Assembly: GCA_032718475.1 (NCBI GenBank)
Contig: JAUCBJ010004887.1
Coordinates: 1 to 33,607 of the forward strand
DNA: 33,607 nt
Direction of reading: 5' to 3'
Source of the DNA: Nemertoderma westbladi
Lineage: Eukaryota; Xenacoelomorpha; Nemertodermatida; Nemertodermatidae
Shown here: in pieces, positions 11,172 through 24,800 of the stretch
Numbering within the stretch: the stretch's first letter is position 1
Layout: each line of letters begins with the position of its first letter
Translations under genes and position numbers: made by a program
Notes under the pieces: generated by a model
What the model was told of the DNA's origin: nothing
Databases searched by the model: none
What the model saw: the letters and a program-made list of their open reading frames with translations, nothing else

Positions 11172-11668
11172 GAAGTTTTCTTATGAAGTTCTTTTTATTG
11201 AGTTGATCATAGGGGTGATTGAGAGACACTCACTTTTTTCCAAATACTGGAAAATTCTGAAAAATTGTCACATATAAACTTTTCAGATGTTATATTTTAG
11301 GTGTTAGATATATTATATCCAGCCCTCAATTAGTTTATAGTTAATCTTGTTATTGTGAAGTTATTAACATCAAAATTAATTATATCGGTTGGAATATAGG
11401 GGTGGTATAGACACAGTTTATTAGGCCTAATATTGACATAATTGGGATTGGCGAATAGAATCGTAAGTGTAATAATGTAAGTTTATGTTAATTCCTAAGG
11501 TGAAGCGACAAACACATTTGTTCTGTTCAAATTAAGTTGAGTTAGTGAAAATAAATGTTATAATCAAAACAAAACTTATCCTACAACATTTGTCTCATTT
11601 GAATCGCAAACGTCATTTTAGTGGGGGTAGACACCATAAAAACAACACAAGAATTATTAGTTCTCGAG
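11172..11668 (+). repeat. Left inverted arm, inner part
   Basis: It matches the reverse complement of 12111-12537 and then of 11901-11981. Shared landmarks include TAGATATATTATATCCAGCCC, TAGGCCTAATATTGACATAA, AATTCCTAAGGTGAAGCGAC and GAATCGCAAACG. Identity is high over long runs. Confidence 0.85.
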
Positions 11669-11809
11669 ATATTGCACAAAAGGTAAATGGTAGCTCAACT
11701 TACCATTAGCGCATCAATGAGATATTGGAATATTACAAAAAAAAAGGGTGCTTCTAATTATCCCACAGAATTAAATGTGCTCATTCGATCCGCAATGATC
11801 GATTTAGTT

Positions 11810-11847
11810 GGGGTAGACACCATCGATTTAGTTGGGGTAGACACCAT
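11810..11847 (+). repeat. Short tandem duplication in the palindrome loop
   Basis: The phrase ATCGATTTAGTTGGGGTAGA followed by CACC occurs twice in direct tandem. A related phrase, TAGTGGGGGTAGACACCAT, is at 11618. An inverted copy lies at about 11933-11953. The element interior is thus built of the same short module in both orientations. Confidence 0.6.
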
Positions 11848-11900
11848 CAATACGACAGAATAATTAGTTCCCGAGATATAGTACAACATGTGAAGGGTTG

Positions 11901-12728
11901 ATCGAGAACTAATACATGTTGTGTTGTTTTCATGGTGCCTACCCCCACTAAAATAACGTTTGCGATTCAAATGAGACAAATATGAGGCCTGTACGATCAA
12001 CAGAAGTGAAAAAATGGTGAAGCTCTTCTGTGACGATTGATCGCGAAATCTGCGATGCTGTGAAAATCTGTAGACAGTTTGGATACTGAAAATCTTGAAA
12101 TATTTTTGTGAAATGTTGTAGGATTAGTTTTTGTTTTGATTATAACATTTATTTTCACTAACTCAACTTAATTTGAACAAAAAAATGTGTTTGTCGCTTC
12201 ACCTTAGGAATTAACATAAACTTACATTATTACACTTACGATTCCATTCGCCAATCCCAATTATGTCAATATTAGGCCTAATAAACTGTGTCTATACCAC
12301 CCCTATATTTTAACTGATATAATTAATTTTTGTGTTAATAACTTCACACTAACAAGATTAACTAGACAAACCAGTTGAGGGCTGGATATAATATATCTAA
12401 CACCTAAATTATAATATCTGAAAAGTTTATATATGACAATTTTTCAGAATTTTCCAGTATTTTGAAAAAAGTAAAAATTTCTGTAGTACTACCCCTATGC
12501 ATCAACTCAATCAAAAAAATTTCATAAGAAAATCTTCAAGATTTCAGTTAGAAACGCAAAAAAGTAGGCACCGCTTCATTTTTCAATATTGTGGGTCTGA
12601 TGTACCACCACCTTTACATTATTTAATATTTTTTGAGAAGAATTTGTTTCTATTGTTTTTAGGTGAAATGCAATGGGAAACTTCACTTGAGCAATGAAAA
12701 TATGAAAAAAGTGTTTTTTCGAAACACC
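11901..12728 (-). repeat. Right inverted arm
   Basis: This is the continuous counterpart of both left-arm parts, except for about 129 bases (11982-12110) with no left partner. It ends 39 bp upstream of exon 3 at 12768, so the element nearly abuts the splice acceptor of the host gene. Confidence 0.8.
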
Positions 12729-12767
12729 CTACTGTAGTACACCCTGTAATTATAACTTATTTTACAG

Positions 12768-12860
12768 GGAGGATCACGTCCTGTCGGTGTCCTAACACCG
12801 TTGTTAGATGATGATGACTTCGGTACAATTAGGTTCCCAACAGAACCAGACCTACAAAAG
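12768..12860 (+). CDS. PPP6R: PPP6R-like internal exon 3 of this window (seed of the 46-bp array)
   Basis: A 93-nt exon is inferred from the acceptor CTTATTTTACAG ending at 12767 and the donor CAAAAG|GTAATT at 12861. It is 31 codons in phase 0 on both sides, fitting exon 2 (ends phase 0) and exon 4 (starts phase 0). The peptide is acidic (LLDDDDFGTIRFPTEPDLQK). I do not recognise it in vertebrate PPP6R, where the sequence after the DLV block is poorly conserved. Exon membership is therefore inferred from position, splice signals and frame. The last 42 nt, from TTCGG at 12819, are the exact seed of the array that follows. Reading through the donor gives VIRYN then a stop at TAG, so retention of the intron would truncate the protein at once. 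Confidence 0.7.
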
Positions 12861-15800
12861 GTAATTCGGTACAATTAGGTTCCCAACAGAACCAGACCTA
12901 CAAAAGGTAATTCGGTACAATTAGGTTCCCAACAGAACCAGACCTACAAAAGGTAATTCGGTACAATTAGGTTCCCAACAGAACCAGACCTACAAAAGGT
13001 AATTCGGTACAATAGGTTCCCAAACAGAACCAGACCTACAAAAGGTAATTCGGTACAATTAGGTTCCCAACAGAACCAGACCTACAAAAGGTAATTCGGT
13101 ACAATTAGGTTCCCAACAGAACCAGACCTACAAAAGGTAATTCGGTACAATTAGGTTACCAACAGAACCAGACGTACAAAAGGTAATTCGGTACAATTAG
13201 GTTCCCAACAGAACCAGACCTACAAAAGGTAATTCGGTACAATTAGGTTCCCAACAGAACCAGACCTACAAAAGGTAATTCGGTACAATTAGGTTCCCAA
13301 CAGAACCAGACCTACAAAAGGTAATTCGGTACAATTAGGTTACCAACAGAACCAGACCTACAAAAGGTAATTCGGTACAATTAGGTTCCCAACAGAACCA
13401 GACCTACAAAAGGTAATTCGGTACAATTAGGTTCCCAACAGAACCAGACCTACAAAAGGTAATTCGGTACAATTAGGTTACCAACAGAACCAGACCTACA
13501 AAAGGTAATTCGGTACAATTAGGTTCCCAACAGAACCAGACCTACAAAAGGTAATTCGGTACAATTAGGTTACCAACAGAACCAGACCTGCAAAAGGTAA
13601 TTCGGTACAATTAGGTTCCCAACAGAACCAGACCTACAAAAGGTAATTCGGTACAATTAGGTTCCCAACAGAACCAGACCTACAAAAGGTAATTCGGTAC
13701 AATTAGGTTCCCAACAGAACCAGACCTACAAAAGGTAATTCGGTACAATTAGGTTCCCAACAGAACCAGACCTACAAAAGGTAATTCGGTACAATTAGGT
13801 TCCCAACAGAACCAGACCTACAAAAGGTAATTCGGTACAATTAGGTTACCAACAGAACCAGACCTACAAAAGGTAATTCGGTACAATTAGGTTCCCAACA
13901 GAACCAGACCTACAAAATGTAATTCGGTACAATTATATAGGTTCCCAACAGAACCAGACCTACAAAAGGTAATTCGGTACAATTAGGTTCCCAACAGAAC
14001 CAGACCTACAAAAGGTAATTCGGTACAATTAGGTTCCCAACAGAACCAGACCTACAAAAGGTAATTCGGTACAATTAGGTTCCCAACAGAACCAGACCTA
14101 CAAAAGGTAATTCGGTACAATTAGGTTCCCAACAGAACCAGACCTACAAAAGGTAATTCGGTACAATTAGGTTCCCAACAGAACCAGACCTACAAAAGGT
14201 AATTCGGTACAATTAGGTTACCAACAGAACCAGACCTACAAAAGGTAATTCGGTACAATTAGGTTCCCAACAGAACCAGACCTACAAAATGTAATTCGGT
14301 ACAATTATATAGGTTCCCAACAGAACCAGACCTACAAAAGGTAATTCGGTACAATTAGGTTCCCAACAGAACCAGACCTACAAAAGGTAATTCGGTACAA
14401 TTAGGTTCCCAACAGAACCAGACCTACAAAAGGTAATTCGGTACAATTAGGTTCCCAACAGAACCAGACCTACAAAAGGTAATTCGGTACAATTAGGTTT
14501 TACCAACAGAACCAGACCTACAAAAGGTAATTCGGTACAATTAGGTTACCAACAGAACCAGACCTACAAAAGGTAATTCGGTACAATTAGGTTCCCAACA
14601 GAACCAGACCTACAAAAGGTAATTCGGTACAATTAGGTTACCAACAGAACCAGACCTACAAAAGGTAATTCGGTACAATTAGGTTCCCAACAGAACCAGA
14701 CCTACAAAATGTAATTCGGTACAATTATATAGGTTCCCAACAGAACCAGACCTACAAAAGGTAATTCGGTACAATTAGGTTACCAACAGAACCAGACATA
14801 CAAAAGGTAATTCGGTACAATTAGGTTCCCAACAGAACCAGACCTACAAAAGGTAATTCGGTACAATTAGGTTACCAACAGAACCAGACCTACAAAAGGT
14901 AATTCGGTACAATTAGGTTCCCAACAGAACCAGACCTACAAAAGGTAATTCGGTACAATTAGGTTCCCAACAGAACCAGACCTACAAAAGGTAATTCGGT
15001 ACAATTAGGTTACCAACAGAACCAGACCTACAAAAGGTAATTCGGTACAATTAGGTTCCCAACATAACCAGACCTACAAAAGTTAATTCGGTACAATTAG
15101 GTTTTACCAACAGAACCAGACCTACAAAAGGTAATTCGGTACAATTAGGTTCCCAACAGAACCAGACCTACAAAAGGTAATTCGGTACAATTAGGTTCCC
15201 AACAGAACCAGACCTACAAAAGGTAATTCGGTACAATTAGGTTACCAACAGAACCAGACCTACAAAAGGTAATTCGGTACAATTAGGTTCCCAACAGAAC
15301 CAGACCTACAAAAGGTAATTCGGTACAATTAGGTTCCCAACAGAACCAGACCTACAAAAGGTAATTCGGTACAATTAGGTTCCCAACAGAACCAGACCTA
15401 CAAAAGGTAATTCGGTACAATTAGGTTACCAACAGAACCAGACCTACAAAAGGTAATTCGGTACAATTAGGTTCCCAACAGAACCAGACCTACAAAATGT
15501 AATTCGGTACAATTAGGTTACCAACAGAACCAGACCTACAAAAGCTGAAAAGGTAATTCGGTACAATTAGGTTCCCAACAGAACCAGACCTACAAAAGGT
15601 AATTCGGTACAATTAGGTTACCAACAGAACCAGACCTACAAAAGGTAATTCGGTACAATTAGGTTCCCAACAGAACCAGACCTACAAAAGGTAATTCGGT
15701 ACAATTAGGTTCCCAACATAACCAGACCTACAAAAGGTAATTCGGTACAATTAGGTTCCCAACAGAACCAGACCTACAAAAGGTAATTCGGTACAATTAG

Positions 15801-18800
15801 GTTCCCAACAGAACCAGACCTACAAAAGGTAATTCGGTACAATTAGGTTCCCAACAGAACCAGACCTACAAAAGGTAATTCGGTACAATTAGGTTCCCAA
15901 CAGAACCAGACCTACAAAATGTAATTCGGTACAATTAGGTTACCAACAGAACCAGACCTACAAAAGCTGAAAAGGTAATTCGGTACAATTAGGTTCCCAA
16001 CAGAACCAGACCTACAAAAGGTAATTCGGTACAATTAGGTTACCAACAGAACCAGACCTACAAAAGGTAATTCGGTACAATTAGGTTCCCAACAGAACCA
16101 GACCTACAAAAGGTAATTCGGTACAATTAGGTTACCAACAGAACCAGACCTACAAAAGGTAATTCGGTACAATTAGGTTCCCAACAGAACCAGACCTACA
16201 AAAGGTAATTCGGTACAATTAGGTTCCCAACAGAACCAGACCTACAAAAGGTAATTCGGTACAATTAGGTTACCAACAGAACCAGACCTACAAAAGGTAA
16301 TTCGGTACAATTAGGTTCCCAACAGAACCAGACCTACAAAATGTAATTCGGTACAATTAGGTTACCAACAGAACCAGACCTACAAAAGCTGAAAAGGTAA
16401 TTCGGTACAATTAGGTTCCCAACAGAACCAGACCTACAAAAGGTAATTCGGTACAATTAGGTTACCAACAGAACCAGACCTACAAAAGGTAATTCGGTAC
16501 AATTAGGTTCCCAACAGAACCAGACCTACAAAAGGTAATTCGGTACAATTAGGTTACCAACAGAACCAGACCTACAAAAGGTAATTCGGTACAATTAGGT
16601 TCCCAACAGAACCAGACCTACAAAAGGTAATTCGGTACAATTAGGTTCCCAACAGAACGAGACCTACAAAAGGTAATTCGGTACAATTAGGTTACCAACA
16701 GAACCAGACCTACAAAAGGTATATCGGTACAATTAGGTTACCCACAGAACCAGACCTACAAAAGGTAATTCGGTACAATTAGGTTCCCAACAGAACCAGA
16801 CCTACAAAAGGTAATTCGTTACAATTAGGTTCCCAACAGAACCAGACGTACAAAAGGTAATTCGGTACAATTAGGTTCCCAACAGAACCAGACCTACAAA
16901 AGGTAATTCGGTACAATTAGGTTACCAACAGAACCAGACCTACAAAAGGTATATCGGTACAATTAGGTTACCAACAGAACCAGACCTACAAAATGTAATT
17001 CGGTACAATTAGGTTACCAACAGAACCAGACCTACAAAAGGTAATTCGGTACAATTAGGTTACCAACAGAACCAGACCTACAAAATGTAATTCGGTACAA
17101 TTAGGTTACCAACAGAACCAGACCTACAAAAGCTGAAAAGGTAATTCGGTACAATTAGGTTCCCAACAGAACCAGACCTACAAAAGGTAATTCGGTACAA
17201 TTAGGTTACCAACAGAACCAGACCTACAAAAGGTAATTCGGTACAATTAGGTTCCCAACAGAACCAGACCTACAAAAGGTAATTCGGTACAATTAGGTTA
17301 CCAACAGAACCAGACCTACAAAAGGTAATTCGGTACAATTAGGTTCCCAACAGAACCAGACCTACAAAAGGTAATTCGGTACAATTAGGTTCCCAACAGA
17401 ACGAGACCTACAAAAGGTAATTCGGTACAATTAGGTTACCAACAGAACCAGACCTACAAAAGGTATATCGGTACAATTAGGTTACCCACAGAACCAGACC
17501 TACAAAAGGTAATTCGGTACAATTAGGTTCCCAACAGAACCAGACCTACAAAAGGTAATTCGTTACAATTAGGTTCCCAACAGAACCAGACGTACAAAAG
17601 GTAATTCGGTACAATTAGGTTCCCAACAGAACCAGACCTACAAAAGGTAATTCGGTACAATTAGGTTACCAACAGAACCAGACCTACAAAAGGTATATCG
17701 GTACAATTAGGTTACCAACAGAACCAGACCTACAAAAGGTAATTCGGTACAATTAGGTTCCCAACAGAACCAGACCTACAAAAGATAATTCAGTACAATT
17801 AGGTTCCCAACAGAACCAGACCTACAAAAGGTAATTCGGTACAATTAGGTTCCCAACAGAACCAGACCTACAAAAGGTAATTCGGTACAATTAGGTTACC
17901 AACAGAACCAGACCTACAAAAGGTAATTCGGTACAATTAGGTTCCCAACAGAACCAGACCTACAAAATGTAATTCGGTACAATTAGGTTACCAACAGAAC
18001 CAGACCTACAAAAGGTAATTCGGTACAATTAGGTTCCCAACAGAACCAGACCTACAAAAGGTAATTCGGTACAATTAGGTTACCAACAGAACCAGACCTA
18101 CAAAAGGTAATTCGGTACAATTAGGTTCCCAACAGAACCAGACCTACAAAAGGTAATTCGGTACAATTAGGTTCCCAACAGAACCAGACCTACAAAAGGT
18201 AATTCGGTACAATTAGGTTACCAACAGAACCAGACCTACAAAAGGTAATTCGGTACAATTAGGTTCCCAACAGAACCAGACCTACAAAAGGTAATTCGGT
18301 ACAATTAGGTTACCAACAGAACCAGACCTACAAAAGGTATATCGGTACAATTAGGTTACCAACAGAACCAGACCTACAAAAGGTAATTCGGTACAATTAG
18401 GTTCCCAACAGAACCAGACCTACAAAAGGTAATTCGGTACAATTAGGTTCCCAACAGAACCAGACCTACAAAAGGTAATTCGGTATAATTAGGTTACCAA
18501 CAGAACCAGACCTACAAAAGGTATATCGGTACAATTAGGTTACCCACAGAACCAGACCTACAAAAGGTAATTCGGTACAATTAGGTTCCCAACAGAACCA
18601 GACCTACAAAAGGTAATTCGGTACAATTAGGTTCCCAACAGAACCAGACCTACAAAAGGTAATTCGGTACAATTAGGTTACCAACAGAACCAGACCTACA
18701 AAAGGTATATCGGTACAATTAGGTTACCCACAGAACCAGACCTACAAAAGGTAATTCGGTACAATTAGGTTCCCAACAGAACCAGACCTACAAAAGGTAA

Positions 18801-21800
18801 TTCGGTACAATTAGGTTACCAACAGAACCAGACCTACAAAAGGTATATCGGTACAATTAGGTTACCCACAGAACCAGACCTACAAAAGGTAATTCGTTAC
18901 AATTAGGTTCCCAACAGAACAAGACCTACAAAAGATAATTCGGTACAATTAGGTTTTACCAACAGAACCAGACCTACAAAAGGTATATCGGTACAATTAG
19001 GTTACCAACAGAACCAGACCTACAAAAGGTAATTCGGTACAATTAGGTTCCCAACAGAACCAGACCTACAAAAGGTAATTCGGTACAATTAGGTTTTACC
19101 AACAGAACCAGACCTACAAAAGGTAATTCGGTACAATTAGGTTACCAACAGAACCAGACCTACAAAAGGTATATCGGTACAATTAGGTTACCCACAGAAC
19201 CAGACCTACAAAAGGTAATTCGGTACAATTAGGTTTTACCAACAGAACCAGACCTACAAAAGGTAATTCGGTACAATTAGGTTACCAACAGAACCAGACC
19301 TACAAAAGGTATATCGGTACAATTAGGTTACCCACAGAACCAGACCTACAAAAGGTAATTCGGTACAATTAGGTTACCAACAGAACCAGACCTACAAAAG
19401 GTAATTCGGTACAATTAGGTTACCAACAGAACCAGACCTACAAAAGGTAATTCGGTACAATTAGGTTCCCAACAGAACCAGACCTACAAAAGGTAATTCG
19501 GTACAATTAGGTTCCCAACATAACCAGACCTACAAAAGGTAATTCGGTACAATTAGGTTCCCAACAGAACCAGACCTACAAAAGGTAATTCGGTACAATT
19601 AGGTTCCCAACAGAACCAGACCTACAAAAGGTAATTCGGTACAATTAGGTTACCAACAGAACCAGACCTACAAAAGGTAATTCGGTACAATTAGGTTCCC
19701 AACAGAACCAGACCTACAAAATGTAATTCGGTACAATTAGGTTACCAACAGAACCAGACCTACAAAAGCTGAAAAGGTAATTCGGTACAATTAGGTTCCC
19801 AACAGAACCAGACCTACAAAAGGTAATTCGGTACAATTAGGTTACCAACAGAACCAGACCTACAAAAGGTAATTCGGTACAATTAGGTTCCCAACAGAAC
19901 CAGACCTACAAAAGGTAATTCGGTACAATTAGGTTACCAACAGAACCAGACCTACAAAAGGTAATTCGGTACAATTAGGTTCCCAACAGAACCAGACCTA
20001 CAAAAGGTAATTCGGTACAATTAGGTTCCCAACAGAACCAGACCTACAAAAGGTAATTCGGTACAATTAGGTTACCAACAGAACCAGACCTACAAAAGGT
20101 ATATCGGTACAATTAGGTTACCCACAGAACCAGACCTACAAAAGGTAATTCGGTACAATTAGGTTCCCAACAGAACCAGACCTACAAAAGGTAATTCGTT
20201 ACAATTAGGTTCCCAACAGAACCAGACCTACAAAAGGTAATTCAGTACAATTAGGTTCCCAACAGAACCAGACCTACAAAAGGTAATTCGGTACAATTAG
20301 GTTCCCAACAGAACCAGACCTACAAAAGGTAATTCGGTACAATTAGGTTACCAACAGAACCAGACCTACAAAAGGTAATTCGGTACAATTAGGTTCCCAA
20401 CAGAACCAGACCTACAAAAGGTAATTCGGTACAATTAGGTTACCAACAGAACCAGACCTACAAAAGGTAATTCGGTACAATTAGGTTCCCAACAGAACCA
20501 GACCTACAAAAGGTAATTCGGTACAATTAGGTTACCAACAGAACCAGACCTACAAAAGGTAATTCGGTACAATTAGGTTCCCAACAGAACCAGACCTACA
20601 AAAGGTAATTCGGTACAATTAGGTTCCCAACAGAACCAGACCTACAAAAGGTAATTCGGTACAATTAGGTTACCAACAGAACCAGACCTACAAAAGGTAA
20701 TTCGGTACAATTAGGTTCCCAACAGAACCAGACCTACAAAAGGTAATTCGGTACAATTAGGTTACCAACAGAACCAGACCTACAAAAGGTATATCGGTAC
20801 AATTAGGTTACCAACAGAACCAGACCTACAAAAGGTAATTCGGTACAATTAGGTTCCCAACAGAACCAGACCTACAAAAGGTAATTCGGTACAATTAGGT
20901 TCCCAACAGAACCAGACCTACAAAAGGTAATTCGGTACAATTAGGTTACCAACAGAACCAGACCTACAAAAGGTATATCGGTACAATTAGGTTACCCACA
21001 GAACCAGACCTACAAAAGGTAATTCGGTACAATTAGGTTCCCAACAGAACCAGACCTACAAAAGGTAATTCGGTACAATTAGGTTCCCAACAGAACCAGA
21101 CCTACAAAAGGTAATTCGGTACAATTAGGTTACCAACAGAACCAGACCTACAAAAGGTATATCGGTACAATTAGGTTACCCACAGAACCAGACCTACAAA
21201 AGGTAATTCGGTACAATTAGGTTCCCAACAGAACCAGACCTACAAAAGGTAATTCGGTACAATTAGGTTACCAACAGAACCAGACCTACAAAAGGTATAT
21301 CGGTACAATTAGGTTACCCACAGAACCAGACCTACAAAAGGTAATTCGGTACAATTAGGTTCCCAACAGAACCAGACCTACAAAAGATAATTCGGTACAA
21401 TTAGGTTTACCAACAGAACCAGACCTACAAAAGGTATATCGGTACAATTAGGTTACCAACAGAACCAGACCTACAAAAGGTAATTCGGTACAATTAGGTT
21501 CCCAACAGAACCAGACCTACAAAAGGTAATTCGGTACAATTAGGTTTTACCAACAGAACCAGACCTACAAAAGGTAATTCGGTACAATTAGGTTACCAAC
21601 AGAACCAGACCTACAAAAGGTATATCGGTACAATTAGGTTACCCACAGAACCAGACCTACAAAAGGTAATTCGGTACAATTAGGTTTTACCAACAGAACC
21701 AGACCTACAAAAGGTAATTCGGTACAATTAGGTTACCAACAGAACCAGACCTACAAAAGGTATATCGGTACAATTAGGTTACCCACAGAACCAGACCTAC

Positions 21801-24800
21801 AAAAGGTAATTCGGTACAATTAGGTTCCCAACAGAACCAGACCTACAAAAGGTAATTCGGTACAATTAGGTTACCAACAGAACCAGACCTACAAAAGGTA
21901 TATCGGTACAATTAGGTTACCCACAGAACCAGACCTACAAAAGGTAATTCGTTACAATTAGGTTCCCAACAGATCCAGACCTACAAAAGGTAATTCGGTA
22001 CAATTAGGTTACCAACAGAACCAGACCTACAAAAGGTATATCGGTACAATTAGGTTACCAACAGAACCAGACCTACAAAAGGTATATCGGTACAATTAGG
22101 TTACCCACAGAACCAGACCTACAAAAGGTAATTCTTTACAATTAGGTTCCCAACAGAACAAGACCTACAAAAGATAATTCGGTACAATTAGGTTTTACCA
22201 ACAGAACCAGACCTACAAAAGGTATATCGGTACAATTAGGTTACCCACAGAACCAGACCTACAAAAGGTAATTCGTTACAATTAGGTTCCCAACAGAACC
22301 AGACCTACAAAAGGTAATTCGGTACAATTAGGTTACCAACAGAACCAGACCTACAAAAAGGTATATCGGTACAATTAGGTTACCAACAGAACCAGACCTA
22401 CAAAAGGTATATCGGTACAATTAGGTTACCAACAGAACCAGACCTACAAAAGATAATTCGGTACAATTAGGTTTTACCAACAGAACCAGACCTACAAAAG
22501 GTAATTCGGTACAATTAGGTTCCCAACAGAACCAGACCTACAAAAGATAATTCGTTACAATTAGGTTCCCAACAGAACCAGACCTACAAAAGATAATTCG
22601 TTACAATTAGGTTCCCAACAGAACCAGACCTACAAAAGATAATTCGGTACAATTAGGTTTTACCAACAGAACCAGACCTACAAAAGGTAATTCGGTACAA
22701 TTAGGTTCCCAACAGAACCAGACCTACAAAAGGTAATTCGGTACAATTAGGTTCCCAACAGAACCAGACGTACAAAAGGTAATTCGGTACAATTAGGTTA
22801 CCAACAGAACCAGACCTACAAAAGGTAATTCGGTACAATTAGGTTACCCACAGAACCAGACCTACAAAAGGTAATTCGGTACAATTAGGTTCCCAACAGA
22901 ACCAGACCTACAAAAGATAATTCGTTACAATTAGGTTCCCAACAGAACCAGACCTACAAAAGATAATTCGTTACAATTAGGTTCCCAACAGAACCAGACC
23001 TACAAAAGATAATTCGGTACAATTAGGTTTTACCAACAGAACCAGACCTACAAAAGATAATTCGGTACAATTAGGTTTTACCAACAGAACCAGACCTACA
23101 AAAGATAATTCGGTACAATTAGGTTTTACCAACAGAACCAGACCTACAAAAGGTATATCGGTACAATTAGGTTTTACCAACAGAACCAGACCTACAAAAG
23201 GTAATTCGGTACAATTAGGTTCCCAACAGAACCAGACCTACAAAAGGTAATTCGGTACAATTAGGTTCCCAACAGAACCAGACCTACAAAAGGTAATTCG
23301 GTACAATTAGGTTACCAACAGAACCAGACCTACAAAAGGTATATCGGTACAATTAGGTTACCCACAGAACCAGACCTACAAAAGGTAATTCGGTACAATT
23401 AGGTTCCCAACAGAACCAGACCTACAAAAGGTAATTCGTTACAATTAGGTTCCCAACAGAACAAGACCTACAAAAGGTAATTCAGTACAATTAGGTTCCC
23501 AACAGAACCAGACCTACAAAAGGTAATTCGGTACAATTAGGTTCCCAACAGAATCAGACCTACAAAAGGTAATTCGGTACAATTAGGTTACCAACAGAAC
23601 CAGACCTACAAAAGGTAATTCGGTACAATTAGGTTCCCAACAGAACCAGACCTACAAAATGTAATTCGGTACAATTAGGTTACCAACAGAACCAGACCTA
23701 CAAAAGGTAATTCGGTACAATTAGGTTCCCAACAGAACCAGACCTACAAAAGGTAATTCGGTACAATTAGGTTACCAACAGAACCAGACCTACAAAAGGT
23801 AATTCGGTACAATTAGGTTCCCAACAGAACCAGACCTACAAAAGGTAATTCGGTACAATTAGGTTCCCAACAGAACCAGACCTACAAAAGGTAATTCGGT
23901 ACAATTAGGTTACCAACAGAACCAGACCTACAAAAGGTAATTCGGTACAATTAGGTTCCCAACAGAACCAGACCTACAAAAGGTAATTCGGTACAATTAG
24001 GTTACCAACAGAACCAGACCTACAAAAGGTATATCGGTACAATTAGGTTACCAACAGAACCAGACCTACAAAAGGTAATTCGGTACAATTAGGTTCCCAA
24101 CAGAACCAGACCTACAAAAGGTAATTCGGTACAATTAGGTTCCCAACAGAACCAGACCTACAAAAGGTAATTCGGTACAATTAGGTTACCAACAGAACCA
24201 GACCTACAAAAGGTATATCGGTACAATTAGGTTACCCACAGAACCAGACCTACAAAAGGTAATTCGTTACAATTAGGTTCCCAACAGAACCAGACCTACA
24301 AAAGGTAATTCGGTACAATTAGGTTACCAACAGAACCAGACCTACAAAAGGTATATCGGTACAATTAGGTTACCAACAGAACCAGACCTACAAAAGGTAT
24401 ATCGGTACAATTAGGTTACCCACAGAACCAGACCTACAAAAGGTAATTCGTTACAATTAGGTTCCCAACAGAACAAGACCTACAAAAGATAATTCGGTAC
24501 AATTAGGTTTTACCAACAGAACCAGACCTACAAAAGGTATATCGGTACAATTAGGTTACCCACAGAACCAGACCTACAAAAGGTAATTCGTTACAATTAG
24601 GTTCCCAACAGAACCAGACCTACAAAAGGTAATTCGGTACAATTAGGTTACCAACAGAACCAGACCTACAAAAGGTATATCGGTACAATTAGGTTACCCA
24701 CAGAACCAGACCTACAAAAGGTAATTCGGTACAATTAGGTTACCCACAGAACCAGACCTACAAAAGGTAATTCGTTACAATTAGGTTCCCAACAGAACCA

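Larger units (their letters stand above)
7553..12728. mobile_element. Long inverted-repeat (foldback/non-autonomous DNA transposon-like) element, split by an insertion
   Basis: The two ends are inverted copies: GGTGTTTCGAAAAAACAC from 7553 and its reverse complement ending at 12728. The left arm is 7553-7743 plus 11172-11591, and the right arm is 12111-12728, about 615 bp each. The palindrome continues inward with 11589-11668 against 11901-11981, interrupted on the right by about 129 extra bases (11982-12110). The loop (11669-11900) holds no transposase frame. The left arm is broken between 7743 and 11172 by about 3.4 kb that includes a retrotransposon, whereas the right arm is continuous there. 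No clear target-site duplication is visible. The superfamily is not assigned. Confidence 0.75.
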
